Below, one piece after another: positions 1 to 7,357 of a DNA stretch of 14,392 nucleotides. Under the pieces are notes generated by a model. The model was not told where the DNA came from, did no database searches, and was given only the letters and a program-made list of their open reading frames with translations. A program made the translations under genes and the position numbers. Origin of the DNA: Chloroflexota bacterium (GTDB taxonomy: Bacteria; Chloroflexota; Limnocylindria; Limnocylindrales; CSP1-4). Where the stretch lies: assembly GCA_021812735.1 (NCBI GenBank), contig JAKAMV010000149.1, forward strand, positions 1-14,392, read 5' to 3'. The first letter of the stretch is position 1, and the number at the start of each line of letters is the position of its first letter.

Positions 1-984
1 CTTCTCGCGGTTGGGCAGGCAGAACTGCTCCAGCGGCCGTGAGTAGGGGATCGGCACGTCCGGGTACGCCAGCCGGGCCGGCGGCGCGTCGAGGCTGTCA
101 AACGCGCCCTGAACGGCGGTGGTGATCACCTCGCCGGACAGCCCGAAACTCTGGTAGTCCTCGTCGACCACCAGCAGCCGGTGCGTCTTGCGCACCGACG
201 CCACGATCGCCTCCCGGTCGAGCGGGATCACGGAACGCAGGTCGAGCACCTCGGCCTCGATCCCCTCCTTGGCCAGGTCCTCGGCCGCGTCGAGCGCCCG
301 ATGCACCATCAGGGAGAGGGTGACGATCGTCAGATCGCGGCCCGCGCGCTTGACGTCAGCCGTACCGATCGGGACCGTGTACGGCTCCTCCGGGACGTGT
401 CCGGTTGCCCGCGGGTTCGGGGTCATCCAACCGAGGCCCATGATCCCTTTGTGGAACATGTAGAGGACCGGGTTGTCGTCCCGGATCGCGCTGATCATGA
501 GCCCCTTTGCGTCGTACGGCGTGGAGGGCACGACGATCTTCATGCCGGGCAGGTGGGCGAACATCCCGTAGAGCGTCTGCGAATGCTGGGCGCCGTCGGA
601 GTACCCGCCGCCGATCGCGGTGGTCAGCACCATCGGCACCTTCAGGTTGCCGCCCGACTCGTAGTGGATCTTCGCCATATGGTTGTAGATCTGGTCCATG
701 CACACGCCGAAGAAGTCGACGAACATCAGTTCGGCGACTGGCCGCATGCCGGAGAGGGCCGCGCCGATGGCGGCCCCGATGAAGCCGGTCTCGCTGATCG
801 GCGTGTCCATGACCCGCTCGGGGCCGAAGCGCTCGAGGAGTCCGGTGGTCGCCCCGAAGATGCCCCCGTAGACGCCGATGTCCTCGCCCATCAAGAAGAC
901 GGACGGGTCGCGCTCCATCTCCTGGGCGAACGCCTCGGAGATCGCTTTCGATGTCGTCAGCAGGCGCTTGGTCTCGACTGCCAT
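1..984 (-). CDS. acoB: TPP-dependent dehydrogenase E1 beta subunit (acetoin/2-oxoacid type), 3' end cut by window edge
   Basis: This is the beta subunit of a heterotetrameric thiamine-diphosphate E1 enzyme, which with the alpha subunit decarboxylates or cleaves a 2-oxo substrate (acetoin, or pyruvate and relatives) and passes the acyl group to a lipoyl E2. The 328 visible residues read cleanly from ATG 984. An N-terminal pyrimidine-binding domain carries FMGEDIGVYGG near 31-41 and the TPP-activating Glu65 in ISETGF; HSQ lies at 134-136. A transketolase C-terminal domain follows with DLRSVIPLD at 248-256, and the family's terminal motif VPIPYSRPLEQFCLPN at 310-325, so only a few residues are probably missing. 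A strong AGGGGAGGTG Shine-Dalgarno precedes the ATG, and acoA ends 15 nt upstream. The acetoin assignment rests on acoA and acoX; a pyruvate or branched-chain oxoacid substrate is possible. An E2 gene is expected beyond the left edge. Confidence 0.85.
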   Translation of the reverse strand, partial: MAVETKRLLTTSKAISEAFAQEMERDPSVFLMGEDIGVYGGIFGATTGLLERFGPERVMDTPISETGFIGAAIGAALSGMRPVAELMFVDFFGVCMDQIYNHMAKIHYESGGNLKVPMVLTTAIGGGYSDGAQHSQTLYGMFAHLPGMKIVVPSTPYDAKGLMISAIRDDNPVLYMFHKGIMGLGWMTPNPRATGHVPEEPYTVPIGTADVKRAGRDLTIVTLSLMVHRALDAAEDLAKEGIEAEVLDLRSVIPLDREAIVASVRKTHRLLVVDEDYQSFGLSGEVITTAVQGAFDSLDAPPARLAYPDVPIPYSRPLEQFCLPNREK

Positions 985-999
985 CGCTCGCACCTCCCC

Positions 1000-1983
1000 T
1001 TACGCAAAGACGTGCAGCAGCGCGGCGGCTGGTTCCGGGTACGGGCTCGTGCGGGCGAACTGGATCGCCTCGTCGACCTCCGCCCGAGCGCGATCCCAGG
1101 TGGCCTGCGCGTCGGCAGCCGTCAGCACTGCCGTCTCGATCAACCGACGCTCGAACGCGCGGAGCGCGTCTCGGTCTTTGAGCCGCGCCAGCTCCTCCGG
1201 CGAGCGGTACATCTGCGGATCGCCCTCGAAATGGCCGAGGAGCCGATCCGTCTTCACTTCGATGAGGGAAGGCCCGCCACCGCGGCGCGCGCGGGCCACC
1301 GCTTCGCCGGCGACCTCGTAGACCGCTACTGGATCGTTGTCGGGGACGAGTACACCCGGGATCCCGTAGGCCGCAGCGCGGTCGGCGTTGTTCGCGATCG
1401 CGGTCGCCTTCTCCTTCGGCACGCTGATCGCCCAGGCGTTGTCTTCGCAGACGAAGAGGACGGGCAGTTTCCAGAGCGCAGCCAGGTTCAGCGCCTCGTG
1501 AAACGCGCCCTGGTTCGCCGCGCCTTCGCCGAAGAACGAGACGGCGACGTTGTCCCGGCCCTGCTTCTTGTAGGCGAGCGCGTGCCCGACGGCGGTCGGG
1601 ATCCCCTCGCCGACGATGCCGCTGCACCCGAAGTTGGTGGCGGCATCGAACAGGTGCATGTGACCACCCCTGCCGTGGCCGAGGCCGGTCTCCTTGCCGA
1701 AGATCTCGGCGGCGAGCCGCTTCATGTCCATACCGTGGGCCAGCGCGATATGGTGCGGACGGTGGGTTGCTGTCACCGCGTCGCTCGCCCGCAGGTGGGC
1801 GCAGACGCCGGCGGCAACCGGCTCCTGGCCCGCCGCGAGGTGCATCTCGCCGGGGACCGGCCCGGCCGCGATGTCGAACGCGGGCGTCTTGCCCTCCAGA
1901 TATGCCTGCTGGATCGATTCCTCGAACAGGCGGATGCGCACCATCTGGTGGTGCATCTCGCGCAGAACGTCGTTGTCGGGCAT
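1000..1983 (-). CDS. acoA: TPP-dependent dehydrogenase E1 alpha subunit, acetoin dehydrogenase-like
   Basis: This 327-residue protein has the usual length of AcoA/PdhA-type E1 alpha. The TPP diphosphate/Mg motif is visible as GEG at 152-154 followed 28 residues later by Asn182 (VCEDN); GEG instead of GDG occurs in this family. GHGRGGHMH at 102-110 matches the conserved loop before the cofactor site. HFEGD at 251-255 followed by a Gln-x-Tyr-Arg segment is typical of acetoin dehydrogenase alpha subunits rather than classical PDH, which is why the aco name is preferred. ATG 1983 is preceded by AAGGAG with a very short 2-nt gap. The gene lies 60 nt after acoX and 15 nt before acoB, matching the acoXAB order known from acetoin catabolic operons. 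The substrate is inferred from motif and context only; pyruvate dehydrogenase remains possible. Confidence 0.85.
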   Translation of the reverse strand: MPDNDVLREMHHQMVRIRLFEESIQQAYLEGKTPAFDIAAGPVPGEMHLAAGQEPVAAGVCAHLRASDAVTATHRPHHIALAHGMDMKRLAAEIFGKETGLGHGRGGHMHLFDAATNFGCSGIVGEGIPTAVGHALAYKKQGRDNVAVSFFGEGAANQGAFHEALNLAALWKLPVLFVCEDNAWAISVPKEKATAIANNADRAAAYGIPGVLVPDNDPVAVYEVAGEAVARARRGGGPSLIEVKTDRLLGHFEGDPQMYRSPEELARLKDRDALRAFERRLIETAVLTAADAQATWDRARAEVDEAIQFARTSPYPEPAAALLHVFA

Positions 1984-2043
1984 GGCTCCTTGTCTCCATC
2001 ACCGAGGATCACAACCGGCGCGCAGTAGACTCCGACCTGACGA

Positions 2044-3129
2044 TCACCTCCTGCCCGATCGGCGGGCCGATCGAATGCTGCGGGCGCGTTCGGCGCCTGC
2101 GCGTGCCCCTCGTGAGGGCACCGCCGCGGTGTGGCGCAGCAACGCCGCGACGTCGAGGATGCGGACCGCGTCGGGGACGACGGCGACCGTGGCGGTGCGT
2201 CCGCCATCGAGGACCAGCTCCCGCTCGCCGTCGAATGCAAGCGTCACGGGCCCGCGACTCCGTGCGTCGCTTCGGTCTGGCAGTATCACCACGTCGCCGG
2301 GATGGACGACGGTCCAGGCGCGGATCGCCATCGGCACCAGCTGGCCGGGCCCAAGTGGGGCCATGATCGCGCGTCCGGCGCCGCCGAAGCGCAGGTGCAG
2401 CGCGGCTGGGAGTCCGTCGAGCGAGTGGACCACCCCGCCCACGCCCGCGAGGCCCGCCACGGTGGGGTCGCTGCGCGCGACGATCGCCTCGAGGAGCCGG
2501 TCGGGGTCCCAGATCGCGTGGGCGCCGACCCAGCCGCCGCGCACGACGGCCACATCGACGGCGGCGATCGTGGGCGGCACGCCCGGGACCGTGATCTCGA
2601 GGAGCGGTCGACGCCGGACGAAGCGCTCCCCGGCCACCGCGTGGGCCGCATATCGGGCGGCGGCGAGGCCGGCGGCCGTGGGATCGACGGCAATCGCGAA
2701 CGCATTGTTGGTGCCGCCCGGGAGTGGGACGAGGACGGCATCGCGCCAACCGGTCAGCACCGCCCGGTTGGTGCCGTCGCCACCGATCGTGACTATGCAG
2801 TCGAGCCGCTCGGCGGCCATCATCGCCGCCGCGGCCGTTGTGCCCGCCGCCTCGCCGGCCTCTGCCCGGCCGGCGAGGCGCACTGGACCTACCTCGACCG
2901 TGGCGTCGGGGCGCCGACCGACGGCGGCCAGCTGTTCGAGCGCGCGCTCCACGATGTGGTCCGGTTCGGGCATGTAACGGATGACGGTCGCACCGCCGGC
3001 GAGGAGCCCCGCCAGGACCCGCGCCACGGTGTTGGCGCGCTCGTGCAGATCGATCGTCCGGGCGAGCGACGTCAGTCGCCGCACGTCGCGGGATGCCCCT
3101 CCGTGGACGATCAGGCCAGCGCCGACCAT
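2044..3129 (-). CDS. acoX: AcoX-like protein of the ATP-NAD kinase superfamily
   Basis: This 361-residue protein has the nucleotide-kinase signature IGGDGTN at 115-121 and PGGTNNAF at 137-144, the hallmarks of the NAD kinase/diacylglycerol kinase fold. The N-terminus (GLIVHGGASRDVRRL) resembles AcoX, the acetoin-cluster protein of unproven function, and its place directly before the E1 genes repeats the acoXAB arrangement. The C-terminal third has a beta-rich FDGERE-like segment and ends in an Arg-rich tail of about 30 residues that is probably disordered. ATG 3129 is chosen because GGAGAG lies just upstream and the first strand of the fold begins at once; an in-frame GTG at 3174 would add 15 low-complexity residues. 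An ordinary NAD kinase is less likely given the neighbours. No substrate can be read from the sequence. Confidence 0.75.
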   Translation of the reverse strand: MVGAGLIVHGGASRDVRRLTSLARTIDLHERANTVARVLAGLLAGGATVIRYMPEPDHIVERALEQLAAVGRRPDATVEVGPVRLAGRAEAGEAAGTTAAAAMMAAERLDCIVTIGGDGTNRAVLTGWRDAVLVPLPGGTNNAFAIAVDPTAAGLAAARYAAHAVAGERFVRRRPLLEITVPGVPPTIAAVDVAVVRGGWVGAHAIWDPDRLLEAIVARSDPTVAGLAGVGGVVHSLDGLPAALHLRFGGAGRAIMAPLGPGQLVPMAIRAWTVVHPGDVVILPDRSDARSRGPVTLAFDGERELVLDGGRTATVAVVPDAVRILDVAALLRHTAAVPSRGARAGAERARSIRSARRSGRR

Positions 3130-3185
3130 CGCTCTCCGCCGGTCACCCGGGCCGCCTCGCGCAGCACCCCCCACAGCGGGCCCAG

Positions 3186-3215
3186 TATGCGCCGGGCGGG
3201 TCGGGCGCGGAAGAG
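3186..3215. repeat. Exact 30-bp direct repeat, copy 1 (upstream of acoX)
   Basis: These 30 bases (beginning TATGCGCCGGGCGGG and ending GGCGCGGAAGAG) recur without a mismatch at 8134-8163; the flanking bases do not match. The unit contains a short inverted repeat, GCGCC and GGCGC separated by 10 nt. Copy 1 lies in the 136-bp spacer between the oxidoreductase and acoX, ending 56 nt before the acoX start. Both copies have the same orientation relative to the minus-strand operons that follow. A regulatory site or a family of small intergenic repeats would both fit. Confidence 0.9.
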
Positions 3216-3219
3216 TCGA

Positions 3220-3253
3220 AGACGGCGCCTGGTGCCGGGTCGGCCTGCCGTCT
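3220..3253 (-). terminator. Putative hairpin terminator after the coo operon
   Basis: A perfect 7-bp inverted repeat (AGACGGC and GCCGTCT, 20-nt loop that can itself fold through GCCG/CGGC) begins 13 nt beyond the oxidoreductase stop on the minus strand. There is no clear T-run, so it may be a weak or Rho-assisted terminator, or an RNA-stabilising hairpin. It separates the coo genes from acoX. Confidence 0.4.
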
Positions 3254-3265
3254 CAGCGTGCCGAC

Positions 3266-4495
3266 TCAGACCCTCAGTGCGATGGCGGCCCAGACCAGAC
3301 GTCCCACGCCGAAGCCGGGCTCGGCCAGGCGTCGTCCGTAGCGGCGCACGTCCTCGCGGCGCAACATCAGGGCGCGGTAGACGCCGCCCGCCGAGATGTC
3401 TCCAGTGAGCCGGAAACCGACGATGCGGCCCTCGGACAGAAAGACTTTGCGCAGTACATCGCCCCGCCGCCAGCGGATCTCCTCCTCGCCCTCGGCGGCA
3501 CCGGCGGCCATCACTGGCACTCCGAGGTGCTTGAGACTGTTCATGGACTCTGCGCCGTCGTACGTGGCCCTGCCGCCTAGTAGGTTGACGGCCGCGACCC
3601 GGCCCTGTGCGACGGCGTTGGGGAAGATCGCATGGACGTATCGTCGGCCGTTCATCAGATCCGCTGTCTCGGCCACGTCGCCAGCAGCGAAGAGATCAGG
3701 GACATTAGTGCGCAGTTGCTCGTCGACCTGCACGCCCCAGTCCGTCGCGACCCCCGATCCCGCCAGGTAGTCGATGGTCGGCTTGACGCCCGTCGACGCG
3801 ACATAGATGTCGGCCGTGACCCGCTCACCGGACGCCAGACGTACCCCCTCGGCGCGCTCCTCGCCCTCGAACGCGGTCACCTCCGTTCTCAGTCGGAGAC
3901 GAACCCCGCGCGCTCGCAGAACGGTTTGGACGATCTCTGCAGTCTCCTGGTCGAGCATGCCCGGCATCACGCGTTCACGCAGTTCCAGGACGGTCACGGC
4001 AACGCCCAGGTCGGCAAGCAGCAGGGCGATCTCCACCCCAATGAAACCGGCGCCCACGATCGCTGCCTCATGAGCTTCGCCACGGCGCACCTGTCCAATC
4101 AGCGTCTCGGCCGCGCGCAAAGACTTGAAGTTATGAACGCCCACCAGCTCGTTGCCCGGAATGGGCGCGTACAGGCGGCTCCCGGAGGCGAGCAAGAGGC
4201 GGTCGTAAGGCAGCTGCGTGCCATCGGCGAGCGAGATCCGGTGAGCATGAGGTGCGACGGCAACGACCCGCGCGTCGCGTCGCTCCTCGATCGAGAGCCG
4301 CTGGCACACGTCGTGGCCTTTCCAGTAAAGCGTATCGCTGCGACCCGTCAAGAAATGGTCGGCCAGCGCGGGTGGCGAATAGGGCGGGTACGGCTCCGCG
4401 GAAACAACAGTGATGTCGATCGTCCGGTCGGCCGCCCGGAGCGCCTCAGCCGCGGTGATGCCGGCCGGGCCTGTCCCAATGATCACAACCCGCAT
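3266..4495 (-). CDS. FAD-dependent NAD(P)H oxidoreductase of the CODH operon (FNOR-like)
   Basis: This 409-residue pyridine-nucleotide-disulfide-fold flavoprotein has an FAD Rossmann motif GTGPAG at 7-12 and a second nucleotide site GAGFIGVE at 148-155. An acidic Glu171 follows the second strand, which favours NAD(H) over NADP(H). TGVKPT lies at 235-240 and the FAD ribityl motif LFAAGDVAE at 268-276. No redox-active CxxxxC is present; the PPYSPPAL segment near 37-44 resembles rubredoxin/ferredoxin reductase and NirB-type enzymes. A GGAAGGTG ribosome site sets ATG 4495. It is the last gene of the cooF-cooS-cooC operon, 13 nt after cooC. Flavoproteins in this position are thought to pass CO-derived electrons from the CooF ferredoxin to NAD(P)+; that role is inferred from context. 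Another electron acceptor cannot be excluded. Confidence 0.85.
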   Translation of the reverse strand: MRVVIIGTGPAGITAAEALRAADRTIDITVVSAEPYPPYSPPALADHFLTGRSDTLYWKGHDVCQRLSIEERRDARVVAVAPHAHRISLADGTQLPYDRLLLASGSRLYAPIPGNELVGVHNFKSLRAAETLIGQVRRGEAHEAAIVGAGFIGVEIALLLADLGVAVTVLELRERVMPGMLDQETAEIVQTVLRARGVRLRLRTEVTAFEGEERAEGVRLASGERVTADIYVASTGVKPTIDYLAGSGVATDWGVQVDEQLRTNVPDLFAAGDVAETADLMNGRRYVHAIFPNAVAQGRVAAVNLLGGRATYDGAESMNSLKHLGVPVMAAGAAEGEEEIRWRRGDVLRKVFLSEGRIVGFRLTGDISAGGVYRALMLRREDVRRYGRRLAEPGFGVGRLVWAAIALRV

Positions 4496-4508
4496 CGTGC
4501 ACCTTCCC

Positions 4509-5399
4509 TCAGGCTGGCAGGAGGACCGCAGCCAGCCGCTGCACCGCCGCGGCGAAGGGCGAACGTGATCCGTCGAGCAGTGCCTCCACGGACGGCTCCG
4601 CCTCCAACACGACATCGTCGTAGGGGAGGGCGTGGAGGGACGTGAAACGCACTTCCGGCGAGCGTCGCAGGTATGCCCGTGCCCGCATCAGGTCGGCGTC
4701 GCTGCGTATCCGGTTGACGACGAGATGGAGCGCCGGTATGCCCAGCTGGCTTGCCAGGCGGGCCGTCTGGAGCGCGACCCCCACACCGTTGAAGGTGGGA
4801 TCGCTGACGATGAGCGCCTGGCCGAATCCGCGCGCCAAGGCGCGCCCGAAGTGCTCCACACCGGCCTGCGTGTCGAGCAGGATCAGCTCGCCTTCGCGGA
4901 GCGCGATCGCGCTCATGGCCGCCCCCAGCAGTTCGTTCTCGGGGCACAGACAGCCCGCGGCGGCCTGGCTTAGCGTGCCCATCGTGAGCAGCTGCACCCC
5001 ATCCGGAGCGCGGACCGCAAACCGGTCGACGGCATCCTCGGCGTCAGGGTTGAGCCTCAACAGGAGGCCCCAGCCAGCGCCGGGACGGGCACCGGTTTTC
5101 TCCTCGATGTAATCGGCGTTACGGTTGAGTGGGACGATGGCTTCCGCCTCGTGCAGCGGAACACCGAGGGCATAGCCGAGGTTCATCTGGGCATCGCCGT
5201 CCACCGCTAAGATGCGTAGGCCCCGGCGGGCCAAGAGGCGGGCGAGCAGGGCAGTGAGCGTCGTCTTGCCCACACCCCCCTTGCCGGTGACGACGATCCG
5301 CGCCGCCTCTGGCGAGCCGGGGCGTGCCGCAGCTGTACCCGCCGCAGCCGGTGCGACCTCCCTCCCGGCGGACGGGTCCTGCCCCAGGGTCTTGCTCAC
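4509..5399 (-). CDS. cooC: CO dehydrogenase nickel-insertion accessory ATPase CooC
   Basis: CooC is a MinD/SIMIBI-class ATPase that helps load nickel into the C-cluster of CooS. The 296-residue product shows the deviant Walker A GKGGVGKTT from 39, a DGDAQMNLGY segment at 68-76, the metal-binding C-x-C (Cys150, Cys152) in GCLCPENELL, and the LDTQAGVEHFGR switch region at 175-186, all typical of CooC. The start is unusual. The only reasonable one is GTG 5399, 20 nt after cooS stops, with no visible Shine-Dalgarno, so translation may depend on coupling to cooS. It leaves about 33 Ala/Pro/Gly-rich residues ahead of the first strand, whereas CooC proteins normally begin almost at the P-loop. The function is secure from motifs and position between cooS and the flavoprotein; only the N-terminus is uncertain. 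Confidence 0.9.
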   Translation of the reverse strand: MSKTLGQDPSAGREVAPAAAGTAAARPGSPEAARIVVTGKGGVGKTTLTALLARLLARRGLRILAVDGDAQMNLGYALGVPLHEAEAIVPLNRNADYIEEKTGARPGAGWGLLLRLNPDAEDAVDRFAVRAPDGVQLLTMGTLSQAAAGCLCPENELLGAAMSAIALREGELILLDTQAGVEHFGRALARGFGQALIVSDPTFNGVGVALQTARLASQLGIPALHLVVNRIRSDADLMRARAYLRRSPEVRFTSLHALPYDDVVLEAEPSVEALLDGSRSPFAAAVQRLAAVLLPA

Positions 5400-5419
5400 G
5401 GTCGGGACCGCGGCCCGTG

Positions 5420-7357
5420 CTATGCCGTGACCGGTGCAGGCGTCACGGTGACCGTGGACGGTACCTCGAGGAACGGAAGGCCGAGCGCTCTGCGCTTCGT
5501 CTCGATGTGTCGACGGATGAGCAGCGCGGCTTTCTCCGGATCGGGCTCGCCCGCGAACCGCGCCCCGACCACTCCGTCCAGCCCGTCCGCCAGGAGGTTG
5601 ACCACGTTGCGGCTGCCGAAGATCGGCGGCTGGACGCCGAGCACCGTGGTGATCCCGCTGGCGACCACATAGGCGCCGATGGCCACGGCCTTCTCTGAGT
5701 ACCACTCCGGCGCGGCCCCGGCTAGGGGCAGCTGCTGGATGTCCACGCCGAGATGGGTGGCCAGGGCGGCCGCGAGCACCAGGATGCGCGTGTTGTCGAC
5801 ACACGAGCCCATGTGGAGGACAGGCGGGATGCCGAGTGCCTGGCAGACGGCCCGGAGGCCCGGCCCGGCCATCTCGGCGGCCTCGGGCATCATCTGGCCG
5901 GCCTTGCCGTTGGCGACGGCGGCGCAGCCGGTCACCAGGACCAGGATGTCGTTCTCGATCAACCGGCGGGTGAGCGTGACGTGGCCGTAATCCTGCGCGA
6001 TCTTCGGGTTGTTGCAGCCGACGACGCCCACGGCACCGCGGACCGATCCGTCCCTGATCGCCGCCACGAGCGGCTCGGGTGTGCCGCCGAGGGCCGCCAG
6101 GATCGCCTCGACCGAGAAGCCGGCCATCATGGAGACCGGTGCGTCTGGGATGCGTACCCGCTCGGGATTGCGGTCGGGGAACGCCTCGATCGCCTGGCGC
6201 ACGATCTGCTTGCCGATCTCCAGCCCGTGGTGCGGATCGAACGGTATGTGTGTGGCCCCTGGGAACTTGGCCTTGTCCGCCGTCGAGATCACGCGCGTGT
6301 GATAGCACTTCGCGACGTCGGTGACCGACGGCATGATGCACTGGTAGTCGACGACCATCGCCTCCAGCGCGCCAGTCATGATGATCAGCTCCTGCATCAG
6401 GTGGTTGCCAGCCATCGGCACGCCCTTGCGCATGAGGAGCTCATTCCCAGTGCAGCACAGCCCCACCAGGTTGATCCCCGCCGCCCCCTGCTCGCGAGCG
6501 AAGCGCACCAGTTCGGGGTCCCTGGCCGCCTCTACGATGACGTCCGAGAGAAGCGGATTGTGGCCGTGGAGGGCGATATTGACCTGATCGCCCTTGAGGA
6601 CGCCCAGGTTGACCTGCGAGGTGACCGGTGTAGGCGTGCCGAACAGGATGTCGGACAGCTCGGTGGCGATCATCGACCCGCCCCAACCGTCGGACAGGCT
6701 GGTGCGCAGGCCGTGGAGCAAGATGTTCGCGTAGTCGTTGTCGACGCCCATGTGGGTGCGGTGGAGCATCTCCACGTTCTCGCGGTCGATCCCGCGCGGC
6801 GTGATACTGAGGCGCTTCCACAGCTGGCGGCGCGGCTCTGGCGCGCGAGCCACGAAACTGACCTCGTCGCGCCGCGTGCCGAAACTCTCCAGCAGCTCGT
6901 CAGCGACGTCGCGTGCGACCTCCTCGGTTGGGCGGTCGTCGACGGCGATGCCGAGCTCGGCTGCGAGCCGGCGCAGCTTGGCTTCGTCCGCGATGCGATA
7001 GCCGCTGGTCTGGCCGCGCGCGGTCTCGGCGAAGACTTCGAGGATGTCCCGGCCGTGATCCGAATGAGCCGAAGCACCGGCGGCGATCGAGCGGCCCAGG
7101 TTGCGGGCCACGATGACGTCGGCGTCGGCGCCACAGACGCCCTTTTGGGGACCCTCGCCGAAGGGGTCGACACGGCAGGGGCCCATCGCGCAGTTGCGAC
7201 ACGAGACGCCCATGGCGCAGTAGCCGCACTGTGGCAGCTGCGCGGCCAGGCGATCCCAAACCGTCTCGATACCCGCATCGCGGGCGACGCGCAGCATCTG
7301 CTGGGCGTCGGCCTGGATCGACCGGTCGCGGAAGTCGTCCGATTGCAGCGATTTCAT
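5420..7357 (-). CDS. cooS: Anaerobic Ni-Fe-S carbon-monoxide dehydrogenase catalytic subunit CooS
   Basis: CooS oxidises CO with water to CO2, two protons and two electrons at a buried NiFe4S4 C-cluster; it is a homodimer. The 645-residue length is normal. C-cluster ligands are present: His266 (LHGH), Cys302 (GLCCTGNE), Cys340 (DYQCIMPS), Cys448 (GCNNPK), Cys478 (VTGC) and Cys519 (HMGSC), plus the catalytic Lys555 (SEKA). B-cluster Cys53, 56, 61 and 75 are intact. The second D-cluster Cys of the best-studied enzymes, the residue just before the first B-cluster Cys, is Ser52 here, while Cys44 and Cys47 form a CxxC. The stretch between Cys478 and Cys519 is about nine residues shorter than in Carboxydothermus CooS-II. 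ATG 7357 overlaps the cooF stop (ATGA) and has a perfect AGGAGG, indicating translational coupling. With no acetyl-CoA synthase genes nearby, a monofunctional CODH is inferred. Confidence 0.97.
   Translation of the reverse strand: MKSLQSDDFRDRSIQADAQQMLRVARDAGIETVWDRLAAQLPQCGYCAMGVSCRNCAMGPCRVDPFGEGPQKGVCGADADVIVARNLGRSIAAGASAHSDHGRDILEVFAETARGQTSGYRIADEAKLRRLAAELGIAVDDRPTEEVARDVADELLESFGTRRDEVSFVARAPEPRRQLWKRLSITPRGIDRENVEMLHRTHMGVDNDYANILLHGLRTSLSDGWGGSMIATELSDILFGTPTPVTSQVNLGVLKGDQVNIALHGHNPLLSDVIVEAARDPELVRFAREQGAAGINLVGLCCTGNELLMRKGVPMAGNHLMQELIIMTGALEAMVVDYQCIMPSVTDVAKCYHTRVISTADKAKFPGATHIPFDPHHGLEIGKQIVRQAIEAFPDRNPERVRIPDAPVSMMAGFSVEAILAALGGTPEPLVAAIRDGSVRGAVGVVGCNNPKIAQDYGHVTLTRRLIENDILVLVTGCAAVANGKAGQMMPEAAEMAGPGLRAVCQALGIPPVLHMGSCVDNTRILVLAAALATHLGVDIQQLPLAGAAPEWYSEKAVAIGAYVVASGITTVLGVQPPIFGSRNVVNLLADGLDGVVGARFAGEPDPEKAALLIRRHIETKRRALGLPFLEVPSTVTVTPAPVTA

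Noticed and set aside
1432..1530. GEG instead of GDG in the E1 alpha TPP motif as an inactivating change
   Set aside because: Glu at this position occurs in functional acetoin-type E1 alpha subunits and the Asn 28 residues later is present.
181..2028. A 615-codon plus-strand frame over acoA and acoB
   Set aside because: It is a shadow of two E1 genes whose TPP motifs are clear on the other strand.
2044..3129. Housekeeping NAD kinase
   Set aside because: The GGDGT motif is shared by the superfamily, but the N-terminal sequence and location ahead of acoA-acoB fit AcoX better.
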